Assembly (NCBI GenBank): GCA_023264995.1
Contig: JAHFUR010000021.1
Location: 1-64,000, forward strand
DNA: 64,000 nucleotides
Direction of reading: 5' to 3'
DNA from: Acidimicrobiia bacterium
Lineage (GTDB): Bacteria > Actinomycetota > Acidimicrobiia > Acidimicrobiales > AC-14
The position numbers and the translations under genes are program-made. This document shows, one piece after another, positions 14,069-23,059 of this stretch. The notes beneath the pieces were generated by a model that did not search any database, was not told the DNA's origin, and was given only the letters and a program-made list of their open reading frames with translations. Numbering within the stretch: the stretch's first letter is position 1; every line of letters starts with the position of its first letter.

Positions 14069-14815
14069 TCAGATCGTCTGGTTGGCCAGGGCCAGGTGGG
14101 TGGCGCTGGCGGCGCGGAGATTGGCCAGCCGGCGGGCGTCGAGGCGTTCGCAGATCCAGCCCCAGTGGACCGACACCCAGTCGCCGGCGGCCAGGTCGTC
14201 GGCAAAGCCCCGGCCCTCGAACGCCCGCAGGACGCGCTCGGCCCGGGCCTCGCCCAGCGCCAGCTTCCCGTCGACCTGGACGAGCGGCTGGCGGTCGACG
14301 ACGACGCTGGCGCCGTCAACCTCGCGCACCTGGCCCCAGCTGATCCGGCAGCTCTCCATGGTGGCCATGCCGACCGCCTCGGACTCGAGGTGGCGGTAGA
14401 CGTCGAGCACGTGGAACAGGTGGAACGGTTTGGCGCCGGCCGGTGGTTTGCGGAGCACCTGGGCCCGGACCTTGGCCGGCAGATGGGCGCCGAACCGTTC
14501 GTCGAGCGACCGGTACAGGTCGCCGGCCTCGACGTGGTCGAGCAGCTCGTTGCCGATCCAGTAGGCCTCGACCACGCGTGGGTCGAACGGGTCGCCGATC
14601 CCGTTGGCCGCCGCGATCGTGCGCAGGTAGGGGACGGCGCCGGTGAACTTCACCAGCATGGGGGCCAGGCGGGGATCGGGCCGGCCTTCGACCGCGTGCT
14701 CGAACAGGATCTCGTTCTCGTTGCCCCCGCAATAGCCCAGGTTGTTGGGCATGAAGGCGTAGCGGATGAAGAGCAGCAGCCCCGAGGGAGGGGCGGCCGG
14801 CGGTGCCGCAGGCAT
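14069..14815 (-). CDS. DUF6390-like conserved protein
   Basis: This protein has 248 residues from ATG 14815, which follows GAGACTGCAACC; the frame upstream is open but unlike the family. Conserved-looking parts are LLLFIRYAFMPNNLGYCGGN, VEAYWIGNELLD, KPFHLFHVLDVYRH and WGWICERLDARRLANL. I associate this pattern with DUF6390, seen in actinobacteria and sometimes near hydrogenase genes; none is visible here. No signal peptide or membrane segment is present. Cytoplasmic role unknown. It converges on the L,D-transpeptidase gene, 21 bases apart. Confidence 0.6.
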   Translation of the reverse strand: MPAAPPAAPPSGLLLFIRYAFMPNNLGYCGGNENEILFEHAVEGRPDPRLAPMLVKFTGAVPYLRTIAAANGIGDPFDPRVVEAYWIGNELLDHVEAGDLYRSLDERFGAHLPAKVRAQVLRKPPAGAKPFHLFHVLDVYRHLESEAVGMATMESCRISWGQVREVDGASVVVDRQPLVQVDGKLALGEARAERVLRAFEGRGFADDLAAGDWVSVHWGWICERLDARRLANLRAASATHLALANQTI

Positions 14816-14970
14816 GGTTGCAGTCTCCCACGGACATCCATGCTTCAGTTCTGCTCGCGTTAGGCCGAAAGACCTAGTGGCGACGCCGGCCGCACTGCGC
14901 GATCCTGTTGGGCTTCGTCTGCCAAGCGCTCCCGACAAGGACGACGTCGAGGCCGATTGAGAGGGTACCC

Positions 14971-16518
14971 GTGCGCCTTTCCATCCTGACGAGGCCCGAA
15001 GTCATCGGGTTCGCCGTTCTGATCATCGGGACGGCTATCGTGACGCTCCGAATGACACGTCCGGGAGGCCGGTTCTCAGGCCGGCGCAAGGAAGGCCGGA
15101 GCGGGCGGGCGGTCGCTGCCGCCGGCGGCGGCGGGGAGACGCCGTTCAAGGTCGAGCAGGTCGACCGGAACGACCCGAAGGCCCGCATGGAATCGGTCAC
15201 CTTCGCCGACGTCGCCGGTCTCGAGGAAGCCATCTCCGAGCTGCGTGAGGTGGTCGAGTACCTGCGCGACCCCCACCGGTTCGAGCGCCTCGGCGCCCAC
15301 ATGCCCAAGGGCGTCCTGCTCTACGGCATGCCGGGCTGCGGGAAGACGCTGCTGGCCCGGGCCCTGGCCGGCGAGACCGGGGTGCCGTTCTACTTCGTGT
15401 CGGCCACCAGCTTCGTCGAGAAGTTCGTCGGCCTGGGGGCGGCGCGGGTCCGCCAGCTCTTCGAAGCGGCCAAGAAGTCGTCGCCCTGCATCATCTTCAT
15501 CGACGAGCTCGACGCCATCGGTCGCCACCGCAGCGCCGACACCACGGGTGAGCGAGAGTTCGACCACACGCTCAACCAGCTGCTCGTCGAGCTCGACGGC
15601 TTCATGGGCTCCGCCGGCGTCATGATCATCGGGGCCACCAACCGCCCGGAGCTGATCGACGGCGCCCTGCTCCGCCCCGGTCGTTTCGACCGCCGCATCC
15701 AGGTCGACCGGCCCGACCGCAGCGGGCGGGAGAAGATCCTCCGCCTCCACGCCGACGCCCGGCCGGTCTCCCGCCGGGTCGACTGGGGCGAGGTGGCGGC
15801 CCACACCGCCGGCCTCACCGCGGCCGAGCTGGCCAACATCGTCAACGAGGGCTGCCTCCTGGCCGCCCGTCGCCACCGCGACCGCGTGGCCCCGGAGGAC
15901 ATCGACGAGGCTGTCTCCCGGGTGCTGGCCGGCACCCGGAGCGCCCGCCTCATGTCCGACGACGAGAAGGAGCTCGTCGGCGTGCACGAGGCCGGCCACG
16001 CCCTGCTCTCAGTGCTCCTGCGGGGCGTGCAGCCGCCGTCGCGGGTGTCGATCGTGAACCGGGGGGCGGCCTTCGGCCGGTCGCCGTGGTCGACCACCGA
16101 CGACCGCGAGGTCCTCACCAAGCGCGAGCTCATGGCCCAGCTCATCGTCCTCATGGGCGGGCGGGCGGCCGAGATGCAGGTGTTCGGCCAGCCCAGCACC
16201 CGAGCCGAGGACGACCTGGAGCATGCGGCCGGCCTGGCCCGCCGCATGGTCGAGCGGCTGGCCATGACCGGGCGGTTCGAGCTGGCCGGTCGTAAGGAGG
16301 ACGGCCCGGCCCGCAACGACGACGGTGAGGGGGGCAAAGAGGTCCGGGAGCTGCTGGAGAAGGCCGAGCAGGCGGCCCGCACCATCCTGGGCGACAACAG
16401 CGGCGACCTGCGCACCATCGCCGAGACCCTGGTGCTGAAGGAGACGCTCACGGCCGCCGAGCTGCAGGACCTCATCCGGGGTGGCGGCGGGGGCGGCGCC
16501 GTGGAGATGTCGAGCTAG
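14971..16518 (+). CDS. Short FtsH-like AAA+ zinc protease
   Basis: This protein has 515 residues from GTG 14971, with gagaggg nine bases upstream. A single N-terminal membrane segment (about 10-30) precedes a basic linker. The AAA+ domain has Walker A GMPGCGKT (about 120), the pore loop region [11 protein letters not shown], Walker [12 protein letters not shown] (about 173) and the arginine-finger region [11 protein letters not shown]. The M41 protease domain has HEAGH (about 338) and a downstream Asp in [11 protein letters not shown]. FtsH proteins degrade membrane and short-lived soluble proteins. Usual FtsH has two membrane helices around a periplasmic domain of about 70 residues; here that part is missing. 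Confidence 0.85.
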   Translation: MRLSILTRPEVIGFAVLIIGTAIVTLRMTRPGGRFSGRRKEGRSGRAVAAAGGGGETPFKVEQVDRNDPKARMESVTFADVAGLEEAISELREVVEYLRDPHRFERLGAHMPKGVLLYGMPGCGKTLLARALAGETGVPFYFVSATSFVEKFVGLGAARVRQLFEAAKKSSPCIIFIDELDAIGRHRSADTTGEREFDHTLNQLLVELDGFMGSAGVMIIGATNRPELIDGALLRPGRFDRRIQVDRPDRSGREKILRLHADARPVSRRVDWGEVAAHTAGLTAAELANIVNEGCLLAARRHRDRVAPEDIDEAVSRVLAGTRSARLMSDDEKELVGVHEAGHALLSVLLRGVQPPSRVSIVNRGAAFGRSPWSTTDDREVLTKRELMAQLIVLMGGRAAEMQVFGQPSTRAEDDLEHAAGLARRMVERLAMTGRFELAGRKEDGPARNDDGEGGKEVRELLEKAEQAARTILGDNSGDLRTIAETLVLKETLTAAELQDLIRGGGGGGAVEMSS

Positions 16519-17339
16519 AAGCAGAGGAACAGCAGGCACTGCTTGGCTTTGACCGGCGGTGCGGCCGGGACCGGCGCGGCCACCGCGTCGAGGAACAGCG
16601 GCGTGCCGTCGCCCCCCGCCATGACCGGGTGCTGGGCGCCCTGGGACTGGCCGGCGGTGAGCTGCGGCGCCCGCTGGGCCGCGTACGCGAACGCCTCCTG
16701 CACGGAGACCCGCCCGTCATGGTTGGCGTCGCCCAGGCCCTGGAGGACGCCCTGCTCGATCTCGAGGAGGGTGAAGACGGACTGGTGCATGTCGGGGATC
16801 TCGTAGGACTTCTCGGTTGCCTTCGAGGAGGCGGTGAACAGCCGGCTCGGCCCGGAGATCCCCTCGTCGAAGCCGGCGGCCTCGCACCCGGAGATGTCGA
16901 CCCACGCCTGGCCCTTGAGCTGGCGGACCTTGCTGGCCAGCTCCGTGTCGGCGATGAACGAGTTGTCGTGGGGCCAGAGGTACTCGGTCGAGCCCACCTG
17001 CTTGACGTGGCCGGAGTAATGGAAGACCGAGAGCGACGTCGGGCCGCTGTGGTCCACCAGCCATTGCAGCCCGGAGCGGACCGCGCCCGCCGTGGCCCCG
17101 CTGTCGGTGAGCACCTTCACGTGGTCGTCGGCGAAGCCGGCCCGGAGGAGGGCCTGGCGGAAGTCGGCGGCGTCGGCGACCGCGCCGAAGTTCGGTCGTG
17201 TCGCCCCCTGGAAGTGGTCGACGCCCACGATGAGGGCCCACCGCTCGGCGGCCGCTGGGGCCGGCGCGGCGTCGGCCGCCACGCTTCCGGCCAAGACGCC
17301 GGCGACCAGGAGCGGGAGGACCAGCAGGGCACGTCGCAT
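16515..17339 (-). CDS. Secreted caspase-like (C14/metacaspase-type) protease
   Basis: This protein has 274 residues from ATG 17339, preceded by AGGAA; a GTG directly before is the alternative. It has a signal peptide (LLVLPLLVAGVLAGSVAADA). The caspase-fold domain begins WALIVGVDHFQG; the catalytic His lies in SVFHYSGHV and the probable Cys in WVDISGCEAAGF. A calcium-binding EF-hand-like loop DANHDGRVSVQEAF follows near residue 215. The C-terminus ends CLLFLCF. Such prokaryotic metacaspase-like enzymes cut after basic residues, sometimes with calcium; their roles are mostly unknown. It overlaps the FtsH-like gene end by 4 bases in convergent orientation. Confidence 0.75.
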   Translation of the reverse strand: MRRALLVLPLLVAGVLAGSVAADAAPAPAAAERWALIVGVDHFQGATRPNFGAVADAADFRQALLRAGFADDHVKVLTDSGATAGAVRSGLQWLVDHSGPTSLSVFHYSGHVKQVGSTEYLWPHDNSFIADTELASKVRQLKGQAWVDISGCEAAGFDEGISGPSRLFTASSKATEKSYEIPDMHQSVFTLLEIEQGVLQGLGDANHDGRVSVQEAFAYAAQRAPQLTAGQSQGAQHPVMAGGDGTPLFLDAVAAPVPAAPPVKAKQCLLFLCF

Positions 17340-17501
17340 CACTGGTTCCTACCACCCACCACCCGACCGGTCCACCGGCGGGGATTCTGCGCGTTTGCAC
17401 CCCTCAAGCGGTACGAACGCGCGGCCGATCCGTGACGGAGGGGTTCACCGAGCACGAGGCGTTGAGATGCCCATATCCGCAGTAACCCATGTCGTGGGGC
17501 C

Positions 17502-18671
17502 GTGACGCCTTCGCCGGAGCCGGACCGAGCCGCTGACCAGGGCCGCGTGGTCGAGCTGCGGGCCTGGACGGCGGTGCAGCCACGTCCTTTGGTGCCGGCG
17601 CACTTCCGCGAGGTGTTCGAGCACGCCCCGTTGCCCACGATCGTGGTCGACCTCGACGACCGGGTGGTGCATGCCAACGAGGCGGCGTGCCGGCTGACGG
17701 GGTACCAACCCGAGGAGTTGATGGGCCGGGCCATCGCGGACTTGGCACACCCGGACGACCGCCAGGCCACACTCGCGGCCCAGCGGTCCGTGGCGGAGGG
17801 GACCGCGCCGGCCGCCTCGGTCGAGGCCCGTCTGGCCCGGGCCGACGGACGCAGGATCTGGGCCGCGATCAGCTACTCGGCGACCGCCGGCGCCGGCCGG
17901 CCCTATCTGGTCGTACAGCTGGTGGACGTGACCGAGCAGAAGCGGGCGGAACGGGAGCTGGTCCGGTCGAACGCCGAGCTCAGCAGCTTCGCCTACCTGG
18001 CCGCCCACGAGCTGAAGTCGCCCCTCCAGATCCTCTCCGGGTTCGCCGCCCTCCTCGACCGGGCCCATGGGCCTCAGCTCGATCCCCAGGCCCGGGAGTT
18101 CGTCGGCTGGATCATGGACGGCGCCGGCCGGATGGACCGCTTGATCGAGGACCTGCTTGGGTACTGCTCGGTCGACTCGGACGACGTCACCGTGGTGCCG
18201 GTGGCCCTCGGCGACGCCGTCGGCGAGGCGCTGGGCCAGCTCGAGCACGAGATCCAACGACGCGACGCCATCCTGATCGTCGACCGCCTCCCGTCGGTGG
18301 CCGGCGACCCGGTGCAGATGGTCCAGCTGTTCCGGAACCTGCTGGCCAACGCCTTGAAATTCGTCCCGGACGATCGCCGGCCCCAGCTTCGTGTCTGGGC
18401 CCAGCGGGGAGTTGATGCCTGGACGGTGACCGTGGCGGACAACGGCATCGGCGTCGAGGATGGCGCCCGCGAGCGGATCTTCGCCATGTTCGAGCGGCTG
18501 CACCCGCGGGAGCGGTTCAAGGGTACGGGTATAGGGCTCGCCATCTGCAAGCGGATCGTCGAACGTCGGGGCGGCACGATCTGGGTCGAGCCGAACCCGT
18601 CGGGCGGGAGCCGCTTCCGGTTTGTGCTGCCCGACGGCGTCGAGGCCGCGCCGGCGTCACCAGTTCAGTAG
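17502..18671 (+). CDS. PAS-domain sensor histidine kinase
   Basis: This protein has 389 residues from GTG 17502 and no membrane segment, so it is probably cytoplasmic. A PAS domain occupies about 34-145 (HAPLPTIVVDLDDRVVHANE, CRLTGYQPEELMG, DVTEQKRAE). The HisKA H-box is FAYLAAHELKSPLQIL (phospho-acceptor His near 173). The ATPase domain shows N-box RNLLANALKFV, G1 VADNGIGV and G2 GTGIGLAICKRIVE. The architecture resembles phytochrome-like kinases without the chromophore domain. No response regulator is adjacent. It is divergent from the caspase-like gene across about 160 bp. Confidence 0.85.
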   Translation: MTPSPEPDRAADQGRVVELRAWTAVQPRPLVPAHFREVFEHAPLPTIVVDLDDRVVHANEAACRLTGYQPEELMGRAIADLAHPDDRQATLAAQRSVAEGTAPAASVEARLARADGRRIWAAISYSATAGAGRPYLVVQLVDVTEQKRAERELVRSNAELSSFAYLAAHELKSPLQILSGFAALLDRAHGPQLDPQAREFVGWIMDGAGRMDRLIEDLLGYCSVDSDDVTVVPVALGDAVGEALGQLEHEIQRRDAILIVDRLPSVAGDPVQMVQLFRNLLANALKFVPDDRRPQLRVWAQRGVDAWTVTVADNGIGVEDGARERIFAMFERLHPRERFKGTGIGLAICKRIVERRGGTIWVEPNPSGGSRFRFVLPDGVEAAPASPVQ

Positions 18672-18746
18672 CGCGCAAGGAAGCCGACCCCGACCCGTAA
18701 AGCCCGGGAGACCGGCGGGCAACCTGAGTTCCGTACTGTCCGAGGG

Positions 18747-19466
18747 GTGGATGCAGGTCTGTATACAGCCCGGCCAGCAGGCCTGCGACGGGAGCGGGCC
18801 TACGACGAGCTGAAGACCGGCCTGCTCATCGGCGACTACCCGCTCAACCGCCGGCTGACCGAAGAACGTCTGGCTGCGCAGCTCGGTGTGTCTCGCACGC
18901 CGGTGCGAGAGGCCCTGCTCCGCCTGGATGCCGAGGGGCTGGTCCAGCGCTCGCCGGAGGGCGGTTTCTACCCGACCGCGCCTGACGTGTCGATGGTGCA
19001 CGACCTCTACGAGGTCCGCCTGGTCCTCGAGCTACAGGGCCTGCGCCGGCCGGCGCTGGGAGGGCGCAGCACGGCCCACGACGCCGCCCTCCTCGAGCCA
19101 TTGCGGGACGAGTGGCGCGGGCTGGCCGAGGCCGCGCCCGACCCTGACCCGGGGTTCGTGATGCTCGACGAGGACTTCCACGTCCGGTTGGCCGCCTCGT
19201 CGGGCAACCCCTCGCTCGCCGACCTGCTTCGCATGGTGAACGAGCGCATCCGCATGGTGCGCATGCACGACTTCCTCACCGAGGAGCGGGTCCGTCGCAC
19301 GATCTCCCAGCACCTGGAGATCGTCGAGGCCGTCCTGGTCGGGGACCTGACGTTGGCGGTGGCCCGGTTCGGTGTCCACCTGGGTGAGTCCATGGCCGTG
19401 GTCGAGGAGCGGGCCTCCCGCGCCCTGGCTCGCATGGTGAGCGGAAGAGGGGGGATGCGGGCATGA
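18747..19466 (+). CDS. GntR-family regulator, FCD (FadR-type) subgroup
   Basis: This protein has 239 residues from GTG 18747. The winged helix spans about 15-80 (AYDELKTGLLIGDYPLN, RLTEERLAAQLGVSRTPVRE, EGLVQRSPEGGFYP). The FCD ligand-binding domain follows (VHDLYEVRLVLELQGL, DEDFHVRLAASSGNPSL, HLEIVEAVLVGDLTLA), with His residues that usually bind a metal next to the ligand. It heads an operon for an ABC importer and amide hydrolases, overlapping the ATPase gene by 4 bases, so it probably senses the imported compound or a product. A palindrome CTGTATACAG lies inside its first codons. Confidence 0.88.
   Translation: MDAGLYTARPAGLRRERAYDELKTGLLIGDYPLNRRLTEERLAAQLGVSRTPVREALLRLDAEGLVQRSPEGGFYPTAPDVSMVHDLYEVRLVLELQGLRRPALGGRSTAHDAALLEPLRDEWRGLAEAAPDPDPGFVMLDEDFHVRLAASSGNPSLADLLRMVNERIRMVRMHDFLTEERVRRTISQHLEIVEAVLVGDLTLAVARFGVHLGESMAVVEERASRALARMVSGRGGMRA
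18759..18768. promoter_or_regulatory. Candidate GntR/FCD operator CTGTATACAG
   Basis: A perfect 10-bp palindrome with the TGTATACA core common to FCD-type GntR operators lies at codons 5-8 of the regulator itself. Binding there would block a leaderless or short-leader transcript of the whole operon. The position within the coding sequence is unusual. Confidence 0.45.
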
Positions 19467-21013
19467 GCTTGCTGACTGAGCCGGTGACGGCGCCGACGAT
19501 CGAGGGCGAACCGCTCCTGGCCGTGCGGGATCTCACGGTCCGCTTCGGCGAGGTCGTGGCCAACGACTCGGTGAACTTCGAGGTCCGAGCCGGGGAGGTG
19601 CACGCCCTGCTGGGCGAGAACGGCGCCGGCAAGAGCACCCTCATGAAGCTCATCTACGGCGTCAACAAGCCCGATTCCGGCGAGCTGCACTTTGCCGGGG
19701 CACCGGTGCGCATCGACTCCCCGGCCACGGCCCGCAAGCTCGGGATCGGCATGGTGTTCCAGGACCTGCGCCTGGTGCCGGCGCTGACCGTGGCCGAGAA
19801 CGTGGCCCTGGCCCTGCCGCTGAAGGGCATCCGCCTCGACCGGGCCAAGCTGGCCCGGGACATCGCCGAGGCGGCCGACCATTTCGGGCTGGCGTGCGAC
19901 CCGTCCGCCCTCGTCCGCCACCTTTCCATCGGCGAGCGCCAGCGGGTCGAGATCCTCAAGGTCCTCATGGCCGGGGCCAAGCTGGTGATCCTCGACGAGC
20001 CGACGAGCGTGCTCGCCCCCCAGGAGGTCGACGCCCTCTTCGCCGGCCTGCGCCAGCTCCGGGCCCGGGGCTTGTCCGTGGTCATCATCACCCACAAGCT
20101 CCACGAGGCCCGGGAGATCGCCGACCGGGTCAGCGTCCTGCGCGGCGGGCGCATGGTCATGGTCGGTGCCGACCCGACGGCCTACGACGACCGGGCCCTC
20201 ATCGAGGCCATGGTCGGCCGCACGGTCCCGGCCCTGCCGGCATCGCGCCCCGCACCCCGCTCGGGCGCCGGGACGGCGCTGGAGCTGCACGGCGTGTCGT
20301 CCAGGGGCGACGGCGGTCACCTGGCGCTCCACGACGTGAACCTGACGATCGCCAGCGGCGAGCTGGTGGGTGTGGCCGGTGTTTCCGGCAACGGCCAGCT
20401 CGAGCTGTACGAGGTGGCGCTGGGCCTGCGGTCCCTCGAGGCCGGCCGGGTCATCGTCGCCGGTACCGACCTGGCCGGCGGCGGTCCCCGGGCCGCGATC
20501 GAAGCCGGCGGTGTCGGGATCCCTGAGGACCCGGTGGCCGACGCGGTCGTGCCCGGGCTGTCGGTGGCCGAGCACATGGCCCTGGCCGACCTGAAGGGCG
20601 TGCGCAAAGGCCTCGGGATCGACTGGGCCAAGGTCCGCTCCCGCATGGCCGCCCTCGACGAACGGACCGGCTTGCGCATGGCCCCCCAGGCCCGCAGGGT
20701 GGCCGAGCTCTCGGGCGGCAACATCCAGCGGGTCATCCTGACCCGGGCCCTGGGGAGCGACGCCAAGCTGGTCGTCGCCGCCTACCCGAGCCGGGGCCTC
20801 GACGTCGCCACCACCCGCCGCACCCAGGAGCTGCTCCTCGAACGGCGGGCCGCCGGCGCCGGCGTCCTGGTCATCTCCGAGGACGTCGACGAGCTGCTCG
20901 AACTGTCCGACCGCATCCTCGTCCTCCACGCCGGCCGGGTCGCCGGCATCGTCCGGCCGGCCGAGACCGACCGCTACGCCATCGGCGAGCTGATGTTGAA
21001 GGGAGCGCCATGA
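19463..21013 (+). CDS. BMP-type ABC importer ATPase (two ABC domains)
   Basis: This protein has 516 residues with two fused ABC domains, as in the RbsA/NupA group. First half: Walker A GENGAGKSTLMK and signature LSIGERQRVE. Second half: a degenerate Walker A GVSGNGQLELYE and signature LSGGNIQRVI, then the altered Walker B KLVVAAYPSRGLD (usually ending DEPTRGLD). Such asymmetry is normal for this group. It powers uptake of the ligand caught by the lipoprotein encoded at 23060, through the two permeases that follow with 4-base overlaps. Homologues import nucleosides or other small polar compounds. Confidence 0.88.
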   Translation: MSLLTEPVTAPTIEGEPLLAVRDLTVRFGEVVANDSVNFEVRAGEVHALLGENGAGKSTLMKLIYGVNKPDSGELHFAGAPVRIDSPATARKLGIGMVFQDLRLVPALTVAENVALALPLKGIRLDRAKLARDIAEAADHFGLACDPSALVRHLSIGERQRVEILKVLMAGAKLVILDEPTSVLAPQEVDALFAGLRQLRARGLSVVIITHKLHEAREIADRVSVLRGGRMVMVGADPTAYDDRALIEAMVGRTVPALPASRPAPRSGAGTALELHGVSSRGDGGHLALHDVNLTIASGELVGVAGVSGNGQLELYEVALGLRSLEAGRVIVAGTDLAGGGPRAAIEAGGVGIPEDPVADAVVPGLSVAEHMALADLKGVRKGLGIDWAKVRSRMAALDERTGLRMAPQARRVAELSGGNIQRVILTRALGSDAKLVVAAYPSRGLDVATTRRTQELLLERRAAGAGVLVISEDVDELLELSDRILVLHAGRVAGIVRPAETDRYAIGELMLKGAP

Positions 21014-22098
21014 GCCGCTTGGCCGCGATCGACCGGGCCAAGCTGGCCCGGGGCGCGGGCCGCCTGGCGCTTGCGTATGCCGGCGCCCTTGTCCTCTTCG
21101 GGGCCTTTGTGATGACCAAGGGTGCCAACCCGGTCGACGTCTATCGCGAGATGTGGCGGTCGACGGTGATGAACACGACGTCGATCGGCCAGGTGCTGGT
21201 GAAGGCGTCGCCCCTCATCCTGGCCGGCTTGGCGGTGGCCGTGCCGGCCAAGGCCGGCCTGGTCAACGTCGGCGGCGAGGGCCAGGTGATCATGGGCGCG
21301 GTGGCCGCGGGCGGCGTCGCCCTCGCCCTGGACGGCACCCTGCCCGGTGGGGTCATGGTCGTGGTCATGATGCTGGCCGCGGCGGCCGCCGGCGGGCTGT
21401 GGGCCGGGCTGGCGGCAGTGTTGCGGCTGACGGTGCGGGTCAACGAGGCCATCACCACCCTGCTCCTGAACTACGTGGCCATCGACCTGCTGCTCTACCT
21501 GATCTACCAGCCGTGGAAGGACAAGCACGGCTCCGGGCAACCCGCCACCCGCCAGCTGGCGGTGGCGGCCCGCCTGCCCCTCCTGGGCACGAGCAAGGTC
21601 CACGCCGGCTTCCTGATCGCCGTGGTCGCGACGGCCGTGATCTTCGGCCTGCTCCGATGGACCTCCTGGGGCTTCCGCCTCCGGGTGGTGGGTGGCAACG
21701 CCGAGGCCGCCCGCCGGGCCGGCCTGCCCGTCTCCGCACTCCTGCTCAGTGCCATGGTGGTCGGCGGCGCCCTGGCCGGGCTCGGCGGCATGGTCCACTT
21801 CGCCGGCGCCGAGTTCAAGCTGCGGCCGGGGATGACGCTCAACTTCGGCTACATCGCCTTCCTAGCCGCCTGGCTGGCCCGCCACGAACCGGTCAAGGTG
21901 GCCGGCGCGGCCGTCCTGCTGGCCCTCATCGCCATTGGCGGCGACAGCCTCCAGCTCGACTCGGGCCTGCCGGCGGCGGCGGTGAACGTGCTGATGGGCC
22001 TGGTGCTGGTCGCCGTCATGGGCCGGGGCCAGTTCCGGGCCAAAGCGCCCAAGGTCATGGCCGTACCCGCGGCCCAGGCGCCGGCGGTCGTATCATGA
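21010..22098 (+). CDS. BMP-type ABC importer permease 1
   Basis: This protein has 362 residues and about 9 membrane segments. The family-typical stretch VPAKAGLVNVGGEGQVIMGA lies near residue 77, and RVNEAITTLLLNYVAI near 145. It belongs to the branched-chain/ribose-type permease fold (BPD_transp_2). It is translationally coupled on both sides (ATGA overlaps with the ATPase and the second permease). The two permeases should form a heterodimer channel. Confidence 0.87.
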   Translation: MSRLAAIDRAKLARGAGRLALAYAGALVLFGAFVMTKGANPVDVYREMWRSTVMNTTSIGQVLVKASPLILAGLAVAVPAKAGLVNVGGEGQVIMGAVAAGGVALALDGTLPGGVMVVVMMLAAAAAGGLWAGLAAVLRLTVRVNEAITTLLLNYVAIDLLLYLIYQPWKDKHGSGQPATRQLAVAARLPLLGTSKVHAGFLIAVVATAVIFGLLRWTSWGFRLRVVGGNAEAARRAGLPVSALLLSAMVVGGALAGLGGMVHFAGAEFKLRPGMTLNFGYIAFLAAWLARHEPVKVAGAAVLLALIAIGGDSLQLDSGLPAAAVNVLMGLVLVAVMGRGQFRAKAPKVMAVPAAQAPAVVS

Positions 22099-23009
22099 GC
22101 TTGCCCGTCGAAGTCATGGTGGGGGCCGTCCGGGGTGGGACGTCGATCCTCTACGCCGCGCTGGGCGAGACGGTGTCCGAGCGGGCGGGCGTCATCAACC
22201 TCGGCACCGAGGGCTGCATGCTCGTCGGCGCCCTGACCGGCTACGCGGTGACGGCCAGCACCGGCAACCCCTGGGTCGGCGTGATCGCCGGCGCCGGCGC
22301 CGGCGCCCTCCTGGCCCTCGTGCACGCGGTCCTGGTCCTGTCCCGGGGCGCCAACCAGTTGGCCACCGGCCTCGTCGTGCTGTTCCTCGGCCTGGGGCTG
22401 ACGTCGCTGTTCGGCGCCGCCTACGTGGGCCGGTCGATCAACGCCTTCACGCCGATCGCCATCCCCGGGCTGTCGTCGATCCCCGGCCTGGGGGACATCT
22501 TCTTCAACCACGACCCGCTGACCTACCTGTCCTACCTGGCCGGCCCCGCCGTGTGGTGGTTCCTCTACCGCAGCCGCCCCGGCCTGATCATGCGGGCGGC
22601 CGGCGAGCGCCAGGAGGTCCTGGCCGCCTACGGGCACTCGCCGCTGCGCACCCGGTACCTGGCCGTCATCGGCGGCGGCGCCTTGGCCGGCATCGGCGGG
22701 GCCCAACTCTCCACCGCCTACGCCAACGCCTGGTTCGAGAACATGACCCAGGGCCGGGGGTTCATCGCCGTCGCCCTGGTGATCTTCGCGGCCTGGCACC
22801 CCCTGCGGGCCGTCGGTGGCGCCTACCTGTTCGGTGCGGCGCTCGCCCTGTCGCCGGCGCTCCAGGCCCGGGGCTACGGGTTCAACCAGTTCGCCCTCGA
22901 CGCCATCCCGTACCTGGTCACGATCGGCGTCCTCGTCGTCCTCGGTCGCAAGCGGGCCCACGCCGCGCCTGAGGGGCTCAAGAAGGTTTTCGAGATGACC
23001 GGCGCCTGA
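22095..23009 (+). CDS. BMP-type ABC importer permease 2
   Basis: This protein has 304 residues from ATG 22095, which overlaps the previous stop; a longer open frame upstream is only a shadow. It has about 8 membrane segments. The family motif LGETVSERAGVINLGTEG is at residues 22-39, followed by MLVGALTGYAV. Later motifs include GRGFIAVALVIFAAWHPLRA. It pairs with permease 1. The substrate is unknown from sequence; context suggests a small nitrogen compound. Confidence 0.87.
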   Translation: MSLPVEVMVGAVRGGTSILYAALGETVSERAGVINLGTEGCMLVGALTGYAVTASTGNPWVGVIAGAGAGALLALVHAVLVLSRGANQLATGLVVLFLGLGLTSLFGAAYVGRSINAFTPIAIPGLSSIPGLGDIFFNHDPLTYLSYLAGPAVWWFLYRSRPGLIMRAAGERQEVLAAYGHSPLRTRYLAVIGGGALAGIGGAQLSTAYANAWFENMTQGRGFIAVALVIFAAWHPLRAVGGAYLFGAALALSPALQARGYGFNQFALDAIPYLVTIGVLVVLGRKRAHAAPEGLKKVFEMTGA

Positions 23010-23059
23010 CGCCGGCCGTCGGGACCACCGAGCAACACCAAACAGAGAGAGGGAATGCA

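Noticed and set aside
19007-20929. Long minus-strand open frame opposite the GntR and ABC ATPase genes
   Set aside because: Antisense shadow with no domain pattern; the opposite strand encodes complete GntR and ABC proteins.
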